NCBI RefSeq assembly: GCF_000987955.1
Contig: NZ_LAZU01000006.1
Span: 34,097 to 98,096 of the forward strand
DNA: 64,000 nt
Direction: 5' to 3'
DNA from: Paenibacillus sp. DMB20
GTDB lineage: Bacteria > Bacillota > Bacilli > Paenibacillales > Paenibacillaceae
The first letter of the stretch is position 1. Every line of letters starts with the position of its first letter. Both the position numbers and the translations under genes were made by a program. This document shows positions 54,181-62,856 of the stretch, piece by piece. The notes under the pieces were generated by a model. That model ran no database searches. It had not been told where the DNA came from and worked only from the letters and a program-made list of their open reading frames with translations.

Positions 54181-54216
54181 ACCCCATCGTCCTACCCAAA
54201 GGACGACGGGGTGTTT
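54181..54216 (+). terminator. Terminator after the oxidoreductase gene (repeat-like)
   Basis: ACCCCATCGTCCT and AGGACGACGGGGT form a long stem with a 6-base loop; GTTT follows. It shares the CGTCCT/AGGACG core with hairpins at 35148 and 60164 and has TTCGCAGA just upstream. Confidence 0.75.
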
Positions 54217-54294
54217 CCACTTGTCCGCAGAATAGTTCCTTCATCTTGAAAAAGACGACGAAATCGTTCTGTTAGTTCGCTGTTATGTTTTTCC

Positions 54295-54447
54295 CTATGG
54301 CTCCGGTTGATCCTCGCGGCAGTGCTCCTCGGCGGAAGAGAGAAACTCTTCCTCGTTATGGGACGCGAGCTTGTCCCCGTATTGATCCAGCCGTTCGGGA
54401 CTGCTGGAGGGTCCGTCGTTTTTCGGTTTGTTGTTTCTTCCTGTCAT
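54295..54447 (-). CDS. 50-residue acidic hydrophilic protein of unknown function
   Basis: Complete small gene: AAGGAGG 8 bases before ATG 54447, stop at 54295. The peptide (MTGRNNKPKNDGPSSS, then LDQYGDKLASHNEEEFLSSAEE and CREDQPEP) has no membrane helix and is likely disordered with one helix. It is opposite to the flanking genes. No family recognised; composition is similar to small stress or spore proteins. Confidence 0.6.
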   Translation of the reverse strand: MTGRNNKPKNDGPSSSPERLDQYGDKLASHNEEEFLSSAEEHCREDQPEP

Positions 54448-54679
54448 GGTCAAGGCCTCCTTGTGGCAGATCGCTTCTGAACTGCATGATCTGGCGGCGG
54501 TGCCGCCATCGTTAATGTTGTTCCTTTTTTCCAGGCGGAATATTCATGACGCCAGGGGTTTATACCGGGATCGATTGTCAGCTCCATGCGGACCGTGTTA
54601 AGATCATGGGATTTGTAAGCTTCACAGATTCATCGAATTCATTAAGTCGCTATTTCATTCATGGAACAGGGGGAGAAAC
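54448..54679. other. Intergenic region, 232 bases
   Basis: Divergent promoter region of the 50-residue gene and the exonuclease gene. No further gene, repeat or RNA was seen. AACAGGGGGAG directly before 54680 is the ribosome site of the exonuclease gene. Confidence 0.4.
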
Positions 54680-55456
54680 ATGAAGCTGGTATCCTGGAAT
54701 GTCAATGGTCTGCGGGCCTGCGTGACCAAAGGCTTCACCGATTATTTTCAGCAGGCCGATGCCGATATATTTTGCGTGCAAGAAACGAAGCTGCAGGAAG
54801 GTCAGATTGAGCTGGATCTCGGTTCGGAGTACCGCCAGTACTGGAATTATGCCTTGAAGAAGGGGTATTCCGGCACGGCCGTATTCACCAGAATCCCGCC
54901 GCTTTCCGTCCGTTACGGCATGGAGGAGGATAGCGAACCCGAGGGAAGGACCCTCACGCTGGAGTTTGAGGACTTCTATCTCGTCAATGTATACACGCCG
55001 AATGCCAAGCGTGACCTGAGCCGGCTGGAGTACAGGCTGGAATGGGAAGAGCGGTTTCGTGGTTATTTGCAGCAGTTGGATGGGATCAAACCCGTCATCG
55101 TATGCGGGGACCTTAATGTGGCGCATCAGGAGATCGATTTGAAAAATGCGAAGTCTAACCAGGGCAACTCCGGTTTCACCCTGGAAGAGCGCGGCAAGAT
55201 GACAGAGCTGCTGGCGTCAGGCTTTATCGACACCTTCCGCTTTTTTTACCCGGATCGTACGGACGCATACACCTGGTGGTCATTTATGCCGAAAGTAAGG
55301 GAGCGGAACATCGGCTGGCGCATCGACTATTTCCTGGCATCCTCCCGTTTGGCGGAGCATTTGGCTGGTGCCGAAATCGATTGTCATGTCATGGGCAGCG
55401 ATCATTGTCCAATCTCGCTCACGTTGAGGGAGTCCTTTTCCGCCAAACCCGAGTAA
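54680..55456 (+). CDS. exoA: Exodeoxyribonuclease III / AP endonuclease
   Basis: 258 residues, the normal ExoA/XthA size. Motifs in order: SWNVNGLRA, QETKL (metal-binding E), YTPNAKRDLSRL, CGDLNVAHQEIDL (catalytic D and N), DTFRFFYPDRTDAYTWWS, NIGWRIDYFL and MGSDHCPI (catalytic D/H). It cleaves DNA 5' to abasic sites and removes 3' blocks in base excision repair. ATG 54680 has AACAGGGGGAG upstream. It is monocistronic, with a terminator downstream. Confidence 0.95.
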   Translation: MKLVSWNVNGLRACVTKGFTDYFQQADADIFCVQETKLQEGQIELDLGSEYRQYWNYALKKGYSGTAVFTRIPPLSVRYGMEEDSEPEGRTLTLEFEDFYLVNVYTPNAKRDLSRLEYRLEWEERFRGYLQQLDGIKPVIVCGDLNVAHQEIDLKNAKSNQGNSGFTLEERGKMTELLASGFIDTFRFFYPDRTDAYTWWSFMPKVRERNIGWRIDYFLASSRLAEHLAGAEIDCHVMGSDHCPISLTLRESFSAKPE

Positions 55457-55538
55457 AGAGGGACTGGAGGAAACAGGTTTATTGTAAGAAAAACGTCTGC
55501 CGGGTACATTCCACTCAGGGGCTGCTTTAATCTAAAAG

Positions 55539-55577
55539 AAAGACCAAGCTCTCGACAGAGGGCTTGGTCTTCTTCTT
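55539..55577. terminator. Bidirectional terminator between exoA and the serine hydrolase fragment
   Basis: AAGACCAAGC pairs with GCTTGGTCTT around a 12-base loop; TCTTCTT follows on the plus strand and TTTCTTTTAG on the minus strand. Confidence 0.85.
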
Positions 55578-55588
55578 ATGGGTAAATA

Positions 55589-56188
55589 TTAATCTCGGCT
55601 TTCCAGCGCGTTAACGATTACGCCAGCCAGTGTCGAGGTCAGCAAAGTCGAGACGTTGCTCAGCACGATAACGGCCGTTTCCTGATCCAGCAGCTTCATA
55701 TAGGAAGCGGTATAGCCGTTGATGCCGCCATGGTGGAAGGCCATGGCACTTCCGGCCCCGGTTGTTGCCGTATTCCAGCCATAGCGGTAGGGCTGCTGCC
55801 CATCCTGCGTGAAAAGATGGGCCAGCATATTACCGGATATCAGCTTCCCCTCATCCAGCGCGCGGTTTAGCAAATAGAGATCCCCTACGGTAGAGACGAT
55901 GCCGCCGGCCGAATAGGCGTTGGACATATCGATAAATGAGGCATTTTGCAGCTCTCCTTCAGGCGTTATCTCATACCCGCTCGCTTTATGTAGCAGGATC
56001 GCGCCGGAGTCAAGGATGGAATGGCTCATGCCGGCAGGCCCGAAAATCCGGGTGTTCAAAAATTCTGCGTAAGGCCACCCGCTGACAATCTCAATGATTT
56101 TCCCCAGCAGGATATAGCCGGAGTTCGAATAGCTGAAGCTTTCGCCGGGCCGGGATTCGGCAGGAAGCGAGAGAATCCACTCCACCAT
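55589..56188 (-). pseudogene. Beta-lactamase-family serine hydrolase, N-terminal half missing
   Basis: 199 residues corresponding to the C-terminal half of the family: FSYSNSGYILLGKIIE (YSN motif), a GIVSTVGDL loop and HHGGINGYTASY (HxG). The SxxK nucleophile motif and everything before it are absent. In the 23 bases between this frame and the TatD stop there is no room for them, so a deletion has fused the remaining 3' half to the end of the thiamine operon. No ribosome site is seen before ATG 56188. Without the nucleophile it cannot be an active hydrolase. Confidence 0.8.
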
Positions 56189-56211
56189 AGGGATGGTCCA
56201 TTCCTATGATT

Positions 56212-57087
56212 TCATGGATGGATCCTGTAAAACCGCCGCGCATTGCCATACAAAATCCGGCGTGCCTCCGCCAGACCCAGCCCTTGTAATTCAGCCCAGG
56301 CTGCCGCGACGTCGGCGGTCATGCGGGGATGCGTCGGCTGGCCCTCAAAAGGTCCTTCGAACGGCCACGGTCCGTCCGTTTCCGTCATGACCTGGGCGGC
56401 AGGGTAGCGGCGAGCAAGATCGCGGATTTCCGGCTCATAGAGCAGATCCGGGGTAAAGGAGATGAAGTAACCCGCATCGGCCATCCGCCGCACGGTCTCC
56501 GGCGAGCCTTTAAACCAGTGAAAGTGTGCAGAGGTGACGCCGTGTTTTTCAAGAAGGCTGCAGGCGGTATCGGCATCCTCGTATACGGCATGAAGAACGA
56601 TCGGTTTATGAAACTTCTTGGCAAATATAATAAACTGCTCCAGCAGGTCAACGTAAGGCCGATCGTCCCATGGCTTGCCCTCGGTTACGGCCTCCAGCCG
56701 GGAGTAGTAGGGGAGACCGACCTCGCCAACGGCGGTCATTTCATCCAGATGGCTTTCCATGAAATCGAACAGGCTGCTGACCTCGTCGGCGGCTGGAAGC
56801 GGCTGCTCGGGATGATAGCCGAAGGCTGGCCTTATCCGAGATTCATGCCTGCGGGCCAAATCCAGATTCCGGCGGCATGAATCCAGATCCATGGATACCG
56901 AGACGACCGCTTCAACGCCGCAGCCGGACAAGCTTTCAAGGATCGCCAGCTGCTGTTCTTCCGGATAAGAGTCCAGATGGATGTGGGCATCGATCAGGGG
57001 AAAAAGAACGGAAGGACCGGAGCTTGGAGCTCGATCCTGCTCGATAAGCTGAAGTGAATCCTGCTTGGTACGAGAAAGGGATGTCAT
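56212..57087 (-). CDS. TatD-family metal-dependent hydrolase at the end of the thiamine operon
   Basis: 291 residues. Metal ligands of the amidohydrolase-like barrel are visible: DAHIHLD near the start, AVGEVGL in the middle (the glutamate), VLHAV, HFHWFKG and TETDGPW near the end. TatD proteins are nucleases or other phosphoesterases/amidohydrolases. Its start overlaps the ATPase gene by 4 bases, so it belongs to the TPP-riboswitch operon; a role in processing the imported thiamine precursor is possible and would be new for the family. The N-terminal about 25 residues are extra. Confidence 0.88.
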   Translation of the reverse strand: MTSLSRTKQDSLQLIEQDRAPSSGPSVLFPLIDAHIHLDSYPEEQQLAILESLSGCGVEAVVSVSMDLDSCRRNLDLARRHESRIRPAFGYHPEQPLPAADEVSSLFDFMESHLDEMTAVGEVGLPYYSRLEAVTEGKPWDDRPYVDLLEQFIIFAKKFHKPIVLHAVYEDADTACSLLEKHGVTSAHFHWFKGSPETVRRMADAGYFISFTPDLLYEPEIRDLARRYPAAQVMTETDGPWPFEGPFEGQPTHPRMTADVAAAWAELQGLGLAEARRILYGNARRFYRIHP

Positions 57088-57917
57088 TTATACAATTCCT
57101 CCCTCAGCAGCACTGAGATATCACGCTTCAAGGCCTGAAAGTCCGTGGTTAAAAGGACGCTTTCCCGTCGGGGCCGCGGAAACGGAACCTCGATTTTTTG
57201 AAGAACCCGGGCCGGACGGCTCGACATGACGTACACCGCGTCGGACAGCAGCAGCGCTTCCTCGATGTGGTGCGTGATCATAAGGACGGAGCGGCGGTTT
57301 TCTTCCCATATGTCAAGCAGCCAGCGCTGCATGTCGCTGCGTGTCAGCTCGTCAAGGGCGCTGAACGGCTCATCCAGGCACATCACTTCCTGGGTGCTCA
57401 TCATGGCCCGAAGGAAAGCCGTCCGCTGCTGCATGCCGCCGGACAGCGTATGCGGATACGCCTTTTCGAATCCGGCAAGTCCGGCTCTCTTCATCCAGCG
57501 GCTTGCCTCCTCCCGAGCTTGCTCCCGGGGCATGCCGGCCAGCTCGCGGGGAAGCAGGATGTTATCTTCGACCGTGCGCCAAGGAAAGAGGGCAGGCTGC
57601 TGCGGCATATAGGCAATCAAGCCTTTCTGCCCCGTAACGTCCTTGCCGTCCATCCGGATGCTTCCGGTTTCAGGAGCGGTCAGGCCGCCAATAATGTGGA
57701 ACAGGGTGCTCTTCCCGCTGCCGGACGGACCGATGATGGAAACGAACTGGCCGGGCTGCACGGAAAGGGACAGTCCGTCAAGAACCTTGACCTCGCGTTT
57801 GCGATTTCGGAAAGATTTATAAATATCGCGCGCTTCCAATACAGGCGGCTCAGAGGAGGAGTCCCGCGTTTCGCCATTATAATTACTTTGGGGTGCAGGA
57901 CTAAGTTCGGTTTTCAA
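57084..57917 (-). CDS. ABC transporter ATP-binding protein, thiamine-precursor type (ThiZ-like)
   Basis: 277 residues of the nitrate/taurine/HMP ATPase class. Walker A GPSGSGKST, LSGGMQQRTAFLRAM, Walker B VMCLDEPFSALDELTR and ITHHIEEALLLSD. About 35 extra N-terminal residues. The gene overlaps the downstream TatD gene by 4 bases and lies 15 bases after the permease gene. The TPP riboswitch at the head of the operon identifies the function as thiamine-related uptake. Confidence 0.92.
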   Translation of the reverse strand: MKTELSPAPQSNYNGETRDSSSEPPVLEARDIYKSFRNRKREVKVLDGLSLSVQPGQFVSIIGPSGSGKSTLFHIIGGLTAPETGSIRMDGKDVTGQKGLIAYMPQQPALFPWRTVEDNILLPRELAGMPREQAREEASRWMKRAGLAGFEKAYPHTLSGGMQQRTAFLRAMMSTQEVMCLDEPFSALDELTRSDMQRWLLDIWEENRRSVLMITHHIEEALLLSDAVYVMSSRPARVLQKIEVPFPRPRRESVLLTTDFQALKRDISVLLREELYK

Positions 57918-57932
57918 CAGGGCAACCTCCTT

Positions 57933-58697
57933 TTATTTCTCCTGATGTTTGGGATTCCAGCGGATCAATCGTCTTTCGAGCAGGGTGATAAGTCCTACCA
58001 TCAGCAGGCTCAGCAGCACGATAACGGCAATGGCGACAAACACCCGGTCGGTTCGGTAAGCGGATTTTTGCAGGAGCATGAAGTAGCCGATGCCTTTGTC
58101 CGAGCCGATCCATTCCCCGATAACGGCGCCCATGACCGAATAGGTAGCGGCAATGCGGACCCCGGAAAAGACGGAGGGAAGGGCATGCGGCAGCTCAAGC
58201 TTGGTGAACGTCTGCCATTTGGTGGCGCCCGTCATCCGCATGTAATTCATCATCGACATGTCCGTTCGGGTCAAACCGTCCATAGCGGCGACGGCTACCG
58301 GGAAGAAACAGACGAGAGTAATCACGATCATTTTCGGCAGCATCCCGAAGCCGAACCAGATCATCAAGAGCGGCGCAAGCGCGATGGTCGGCACGTTTTG
58401 GCTTACGACGAGAAGCGGATACAGGGCGGTCTTTAGCCAAGGAACCAGGTGGAGGATAAGGGCGATTACCAGACCGACAGCAGTGCCGATGACAAAACCG
58501 ATAAGCGTCAGGCGCAAAGTAGCAAGCGTATGTTCAAGCAGGCCTTCCGCTCCGGCGGCAGCTTCTCGCGCAATGCCGGAGGGAGACGGAAGAATCCATT
58601 CCTCGATATCGAACATAAAGACGGCAAGCTGCCATGCCGCCAAAAAGAGAAGGACCGCCACGACGGGCGGCCACACGCGATTCCACCAAATGCTCAT
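57933..58697 (-). CDS. ABC transporter permease, ThiX-like
   Basis: 254 residues with six membrane helices and the loop MNYMRMTGATKWQTFTKLELPHALP, the ATPase contact of the SsuC/ThiX permease class. VIGEWIGSDKGIGYFML near the end is also typical. ATG 58697 overlaps the preceding thiamine-binding-protein gene by 4 bases. Part of the thiamine-precursor importer. Confidence 0.92.
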   Translation of the reverse strand: MSIWWNRVWPPVVAVLLFLAAWQLAVFMFDIEEWILPSPSGIAREAAAGAEGLLEHTLATLRLTLIGFVIGTAVGLVIALILHLVPWLKTALYPLLVVSQNVPTIALAPLLMIWFGFGMLPKMIVITLVCFFPVAVAAMDGLTRTDMSMMNYMRMTGATKWQTFTKLELPHALPSVFSGVRIAATYSVMGAVIGEWIGSDKGIGYFMLLQKSAYRTDRVFVAIAVIVLLSLLMVGLITLLERRLIRWNPKHQEK

Positions 58698-58987
58698 GGA
58701 CGGTATTTCTCGGTCAGACGGTCCATGCTGATGCCTGCAGGGTACTGCGCGATTTTCACCTGGGAAATCACGCCCGGGCAGCCCGCCTTGAAAAGTGCTT
58801 CATGCATGTCGCTTACGATCTTCAAAAGCTCCGGCAGCTCGCCCTCGAGGGTCGTTTCCAAAGCGTGCACCTCATATTTTACGCCCGATTCCTGGATGAC
58901 CTTGATGGCTTCATCGACGTAAGGGATGGTGTCCCGGCCGTCCGGCGTCTTGGGAATCACTTGAATGCTCAGCAGTGTGCTTGCCAT
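58694..58987 (-). CDS. MTH1187/YqgV-type thiamine-binding protein
   Basis: 97 residues, the compact fold of the thiamine-binding family: STLLSIQVIPKTPDGR, SGVKYEVHALETTLEGELPELLKIV and GCPGVISQVKIAQYPAG. Members bind thiamine or a precursor in the cytoplasm. ATG 58987 has AAAGGAAG upstream; the frame continues further up without a site. Placed between the binding lipoprotein and the permease genes, which supports a vitamin B1 role. Confidence 0.9.
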   Translation of the reverse strand: MASTLLSIQVIPKTPDGRDTIPYVDEAIKVIQESGVKYEVHALETTLEGELPELLKIVSDMHEALFKAGCPGVISQVKIAQYPAGISMDRLTEKYRP

Positions 58988-59065
58988 TTTCCAATCTTCC
59001 TTTCTTTTACAAAGGCTCATCATAAGAGCTTGTTCTTTATCCATATCGTCTTGGGGAAACGGCCT

Positions 59066-60079
59066 TTAAGGCAAAAAATCGTTGGTGAACGCTTTGTCCG
59101 CCTCCAGCGGTTTGTCCAGCAGCTTGCGCTCGTACATCCAGTCGGCGTAACCTTTCCATACCTCTGCTTTCTGCTCTCCCCAGCGCGACGCATCGTCCTG
59201 GTATTTCGGGCTGAGCCATGCCTGGCTGGCCTTGACCAGTTCCTTATCCAAATCCGGAACGGCCTTGGTCAGCAATTCCGCGGCTTCTGCCGGCTGCTTG
59301 ATGGCATAATCATAACCCTTCGCCGTGGCGCGCATGAAGGCTTTGACCAGTTCCGGGTCTTCCTGGATCATTTTTTCGCTTGTCACAAGAACGGGCGTGT
59401 AGTAGTCCAGCGCCTCGGCGTAATCCTTCACGTAAATCATGTCGAGTTTTTCCCCGCGCAGTTCGGCTTCCATGCCGGTCCAGGCATAAAAAATCCAGGC
59501 AAAATCGATGTCCCGCTTGACGGCCGTAAAGAAATCCGCATCGCCCATATTAACCATTTTTACCTTGCTCACGTCGGCGTTATCCTTTTCCATGATGGAC
59601 TTCATGACGGCTTCCTCCACCGGGGAGCCCCAGCCGCCATACGTTTTTCCTTCAAAATCGGCTGCCTTCTTAATCCCGCGGTCGACCGGGGCAGCAAAGC
59701 CGGATGTATTATGCTGAATGACCGCGGCGATGGATACGAGCGGAACGCCCTGCGTACGGGCCAAGGTCACGCTCTCCTGGTAGCTGACTCCAAAATCGGC
59801 CTTGCCGGAAGCGACCAGGGCATCGCTGCCGCCTGCACCCGGCTGAACGATGCTGACGTTCAAGCCTTCCTCTTCGTAGTAGCCGAGGTCTTTGGCCGCA
59901 TACAGCCCCGTATGATTCGTATTGGCCGACCAGTCCAGCATAAGCTGAACGTCCCGCAGCTTGGCGGGTTGTTTTGATTCTCCGGCGCCTTCGCCGGCAG
60001 GCTTCTCCTGATTTCCGCATCCGGCAGCCGTCAGCAGCAGGGTACAGAGCAGCAGGGATAGCAAGCTTTTCTTTTTCAT
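59066..60079 (-). CDS. ABC transporter substrate-binding lipoprotein, ThiY/NMT1-type
   Basis: 337 residues. Lipoprotein signal with lipobox TAAGC (cysteine near residue 21). The NMT1/ThiY-like body has VQLMLDWSANTNHTGLYAAKDLGYYEEEGL and GKADFGVSYQE, typical of proteins that bind the thiamine pyrimidine HMP or formylaminopyrimidine. ATG 60079 has AAAGGAGAG upstream; residues further up the open frame come from the leader. First gene after the TPP riboswitch. Confidence 0.92.
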   Translation of the reverse strand: MKKKSLLSLLLCTLLLTAAGCGNQEKPAGEGAGESKQPAKLRDVQLMLDWSANTNHTGLYAAKDLGYYEEEGLNVSIVQPGAGGSDALVASGKADFGVSYQESVTLARTQGVPLVSIAAVIQHNTSGFAAPVDRGIKKAADFEGKTYGGWGSPVEEAVMKSIMEKDNADVSKVKMVNMGDADFFTAVKRDIDFAWIFYAWTGMEAELRGEKLDMIYVKDYAEALDYYTPVLVTSEKMIQEDPELVKAFMRATAKGYDYAIKQPAEAAELLTKAVPDLDKELVKASQAWLSPKYQDDASRWGEQKAEVWKGYADWMYERKLLDKPLEADKAFTNDFLP

Positions 60080-60157
60080 GTTCTGTCTCTCTCCTTTGGA
60101 CCTCCACTTCATTAGAACAATGCCAAGCCGCGGCGTTCGCGGCAGCCTCACAAGCCA

Positions 60158-60191
60158 AAACGACTTTCGTCGTCCTTCCCACGGACGAAAG
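60158..60191 (-). terminator. Hairpin between riboswitch and ThiY-like gene (possible expression platform)
   Basis: Read on the minus strand, CTTTCGTCC pairs with GGACGACGAAAG and CGTTTTGG follows. It lies about 140 bases after the aptamer and 80 bases before the gene, so it can be the TPP-controlled terminator; the T run is short. The core resembles hairpins at 35148 and 54181. Confidence 0.5.
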
Positions 60192-60327
60192 CGTTTCTGC
60201 GAGAAATATAAGCCAAGCATAATGAAAAACTTATACTTTCTTATATTAAAAAAAGCGCCACGAAAATCGGGACGCATGACGGCGAAAGTAGTCGGTCTGC
60301 GGCGAAAGAAGCCGCTGACTGTAAAAT

Positions 60328-60418
60328 TCCTACGCTGGCATTACCCAGATCAGGTACAAGGGTCAGTATCTTGAAGGGATACAATCTCAGCCGGCCAATT
60401 CCAGCACCCCGGGTCTAT
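60328..60418 (-). ncRNA. TPP riboswitch (THI element)
   Basis: On the minus strand the conserved blocks follow in order: CGGGGTGC, GGCTGAGA, ACCCTTGTACCTGATCT, GGGTAATGCCAGCGTAGGAA. This is the thiamine pyrophosphate aptamer. It lies before the ThiY-like gene and should switch off the operon when TPP is abundant. The variable stem between GGCTGAGA and ACCCTT is short, as in many bacterial examples. Confidence 0.96.
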
Positions 60419-60506
60419 GAAGTTGATCATTTGATTTGCTACGTGTATTATAGTCCGCCTCCGGATTTCTGTCCAGTACGCCTGAGGCAGTCAGGATCCC
60501 GGCGCC

Positions 60507-60890
60507 TTAGCGTTGAAAAAACTCGATCCACTCGCCTTCCGGGCCGTGGATGAAGAAGTACCGGTGTCCGTTGGGCAGCGTAACGATTTCGTCGTCGATG
60601 TGCGGAACTTCCAGCGCTTTGACCCGCTTGTATTCGGCTTCGATATCGTCGGTGCTGACGGCAAAATGGTGAACCCTGCCTTCGGCCGGCAGCGCGTCGC
60701 TATATCCCTGAATTAGCTCGACCTCCGTCTCGCCGCTGCCGTTGAATCCCAGAAAAGCGAGCTCAATGACCCCGTTTGAATGAGGCAATCTTCCCTTCAA
60801 TTCAAGGCCAACGACTTTGGTGTAAAAAGAAATGGTCTGCTCCAGATCCCTCACCATAATGCCTACATGATCCAAGCGTTTTTGTGCCAT
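60507..60890 (-). CDS. VOC family (glyoxalase I-like) protein
   Basis: 127 residues with two beta-alpha-beta-beta-beta modules. Metal-ligand positions are visible: H8 (LDHVGIMV), E in the TEVELIQGY strand, H75 region (HHFAVSTDD) and E in WIEFFQR at the end. This pattern fits glyoxalase I/lactoylglutathione-lyase-like or methylmalonyl-CoA-epimerase-like members. The start ATG 60890 has a GGGGGC site that is moderate. It lies just upstream of the riboswitch and is in the same direction, but apparently has its own promoter. Confidence 0.88.
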   Translation of the reverse strand: MAQKRLDHVGIMVRDLEQTISFYTKVVGLELKGRLPHSNGVIELAFLGFNGSGETEVELIQGYSDALPAEGRVHHFAVSTDDIEAEYKRVKALEVPHIDDEIVTLPNGHRYFFIHGPEGEWIEFFQR

Positions 60891-61246
60891 ATGTACAGCC
60901 CCCTAATTCATGCAAAAATGAAATTAAAAGAAATGATAGCATTTAATTCCTAGTTGTCAAGTGGGAATAACTTTCACGCCACCAAATCGGTAGTGTTCAA
61001 TAAGAAGTTCATCTATCATTATCAAACAGGTTTTTGCGCATTTGCGATAGCTAGAGACGTTATCCCAAGAGCGCCCATATAAGGGTTATTTTTACCGGTA
61101 AAGGGATCGATTCTTCCATAATCGGAGGTTCGTCCTTTACTTATTGTTGGGTAAAAAGTATCATGGAAAAAAGATGTATATTAATTCTTTAGGCCTAATC
61201 ATGCAACATATCAATTACATGCAACCTTTTTACAGGGGGAGCGGTT
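60891..61246. other. Intergenic region, 356 bases
   Basis: Divergent region between the VOC and GGDEF genes, A+T-rich. I see no gene and no c-di-GMP riboswitch (no GEMM-type motif). It should contain both promoters. Ribosome site GGGGGAGCGG lies directly before 61247. Confidence 0.5.
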
Positions 61247-62773
61247 ATGAACCGGGTTCAAACGCATAAAGTACAGCTGTGGCTGGCCGTCATGTATATG
61301 TTCGTTCAATTTATGGTCGTGCTCTGGCTGCCCGAGGCCTTGGCCGTACATCGGATCCTGACCGTGACCGCTCCGCTGGTCGCCGCCGGTTTCCTGGCAT
61401 CGGCTGCCCGGAGAAATGAGGGGACGCTGCGGGTTTTCTGGACTCTTCTTATGCTGGCTTTAATATTTGAAGGGGCAGGGCAGCTCGCATGGGCGTATGA
61501 GGCATGGATCAAGGAGGCCGCGGTCCGTAATGCAGGAACAGCCGATTGGTTCTGGTCATTTGAGTTGATACTCCTGGCCGCCGCCTTGATTTATTTGTTC
61601 CGCAACGCGCAGGGCCTCCTAAGAGGCGTTCGGTTCATGTTTGATATTGTGATTGTTTTTATCGTGATGATGACGGTTAGCTGGGAATACCTGATAAAGC
61701 CTCAGCGGATACGGCAAACCGCGATCGGAGACTGGCTGACGCTGTGGCTGGATGCCGTTTACCCGATATGCGGAATCGTGCTCATTTTCTTCACGCTGGT
61801 TCTTTATTCAAACGTAAGGAACGTGCGCATGGCCTCGGCGGTTTGCCTCTGCTCCGGCGGCTTTGTTTTGGTGGTTGGAAATATACTTTATTTATACCAG
61901 GTGGACCTGCTCGGCAAGCAGCAGAGCCCCTATTTGGATCTGTTGTGGGCCGCCGGTGCGCTTATGTTCGGCTTGAGCGGAACCCACTCGTTCCCGGTAT
62001 CGGGCAAACCAATCGGGATAACGGAGAAGCATCGGGTCGCGGGAACCGTCGCGGTGAGGTTTTTGCTGCCTTACAGCATGCTGGCAGGACTGTTTTTTTT
62101 CATTACGGACCGTTACGGAGGTTGGAACAGCCTGTTTACGGGGTTATCCTTAAGCGTGCTGCTGATTCTCATACGCCAGGTGGTCATTCAGCTGGAGAAC
62201 GACAGCCTGATGGAACGGCTGCATCACAGCCTGAAAAAGAGCGAGTATCTTGCCCATCACGATGACCTGACCGGATTGTACAACCGCCGATATTTTAACG
62301 CCCGGATGACGGAAGCCTTGGAGGAAGCGCGGCGTAACGGAAACCGGCTTGGATTGCTGTATATGGACTTAAACCGCTTTAAAACGGTAAATGACAAGTA
62401 CGGGCATCGTACGGGGGACGCTTTGATCGTCATGGTAGCCTCCCGGCTTGCCTCGCTGGAAGACCATCGGTTTGTCATCTCCCGCTTGGGCGGGGATGAA
62501 TTTACGGTGATGGTCTACCCGGCAGGAGATGACGCTGAGCTGTCGGAAACGGCGGAAAACATATGCTCCATGCTAAGCGAGCCTTACCGGCTGGAACCGG
62601 GCGAGATTCGCACAAGCCCCAGCGTTGGGGTGGCCGTGTATCCGGAGCATGCGGCCAATGACCAGGAGTTGATCGGACGGGCGGACGCCGCCATGTATGA
62701 TGCCAAGGAAAGCGGTATCGGTTGGAAATTTTACGGGGAGCGGGTTCCGGCTGCGGCTGCGGCGGAATCCTAG
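61247..62773 (+). CDS. Membrane-bound diguanylate cyclase (GGDEF)
   Basis: 508 residues. About eight membrane helices fill 1-320; the GGDEF domain (about 335-500) has HHDDLTGLYNRRYF, LYMDLNRFKTVNDKYGHRTGD and the active loop RLGGDEF. It makes cyclic di-GMP from two GTP. No RxxD inhibitory site directly before the loop was clearly seen (the preceding residues are HRFVISR). ATG 61247 follows GGGGGAGCGG. The next gene encodes an EAL protein, so synthesis and breakdown are neighbours. Confidence 0.93.
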   Translation: MNRVQTHKVQLWLAVMYMFVQFMVVLWLPEALAVHRILTVTAPLVAAGFLASAARRNEGTLRVFWTLLMLALIFEGAGQLAWAYEAWIKEAAVRNAGTADWFWSFELILLAAALIYLFRNAQGLLRGVRFMFDIVIVFIVMMTVSWEYLIKPQRIRQTAIGDWLTLWLDAVYPICGIVLIFFTLVLYSNVRNVRMASAVCLCSGGFVLVVGNILYLYQVDLLGKQQSPYLDLLWAAGALMFGLSGTHSFPVSGKPIGITEKHRVAGTVAVRFLLPYSMLAGLFFFITDRYGGWNSLFTGLSLSVLLILIRQVVIQLENDSLMERLHHSLKKSEYLAHHDDLTGLYNRRYFNARMTEALEEARRNGNRLGLLYMDLNRFKTVNDKYGHRTGDALIVMVASRLASLEDHRFVISRLGGDEFTVMVYPAGDDAELSETAENICSMLSEPYRLEPGEIRTSPSVGVAVYPEHAANDQELIGRADAAMYDAKESGIGWKFYGERVPAAAAAES

Positions 62774-62856
62774 TCTTTCATGCAGAGTATAAAGATATTA
62801 GGGGAAAAAAGCCGATAACAGGTATAGTGAGTGAGCTTGCTGAGGAGGACACACAC

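Noticed and set aside
57198..59977. Two long plus-strand open frames opposite the thiamine ABC genes
   Set aside because: Both cross several overlapping minus-strand genes with Walker and permease motifs; no ribosome sites.
60301..60317. GCGGCGAAAGAAGCCGC as a separate terminator
   Set aside because: Short stem without a T run, next to the aptamer; may be part of the riboswitch leader but cannot be called a terminator.
60891..61246. c-di-GMP riboswitch before the GGDEF gene
   Set aside because: No GEMM-I or GEMM-II core blocks found on either strand.
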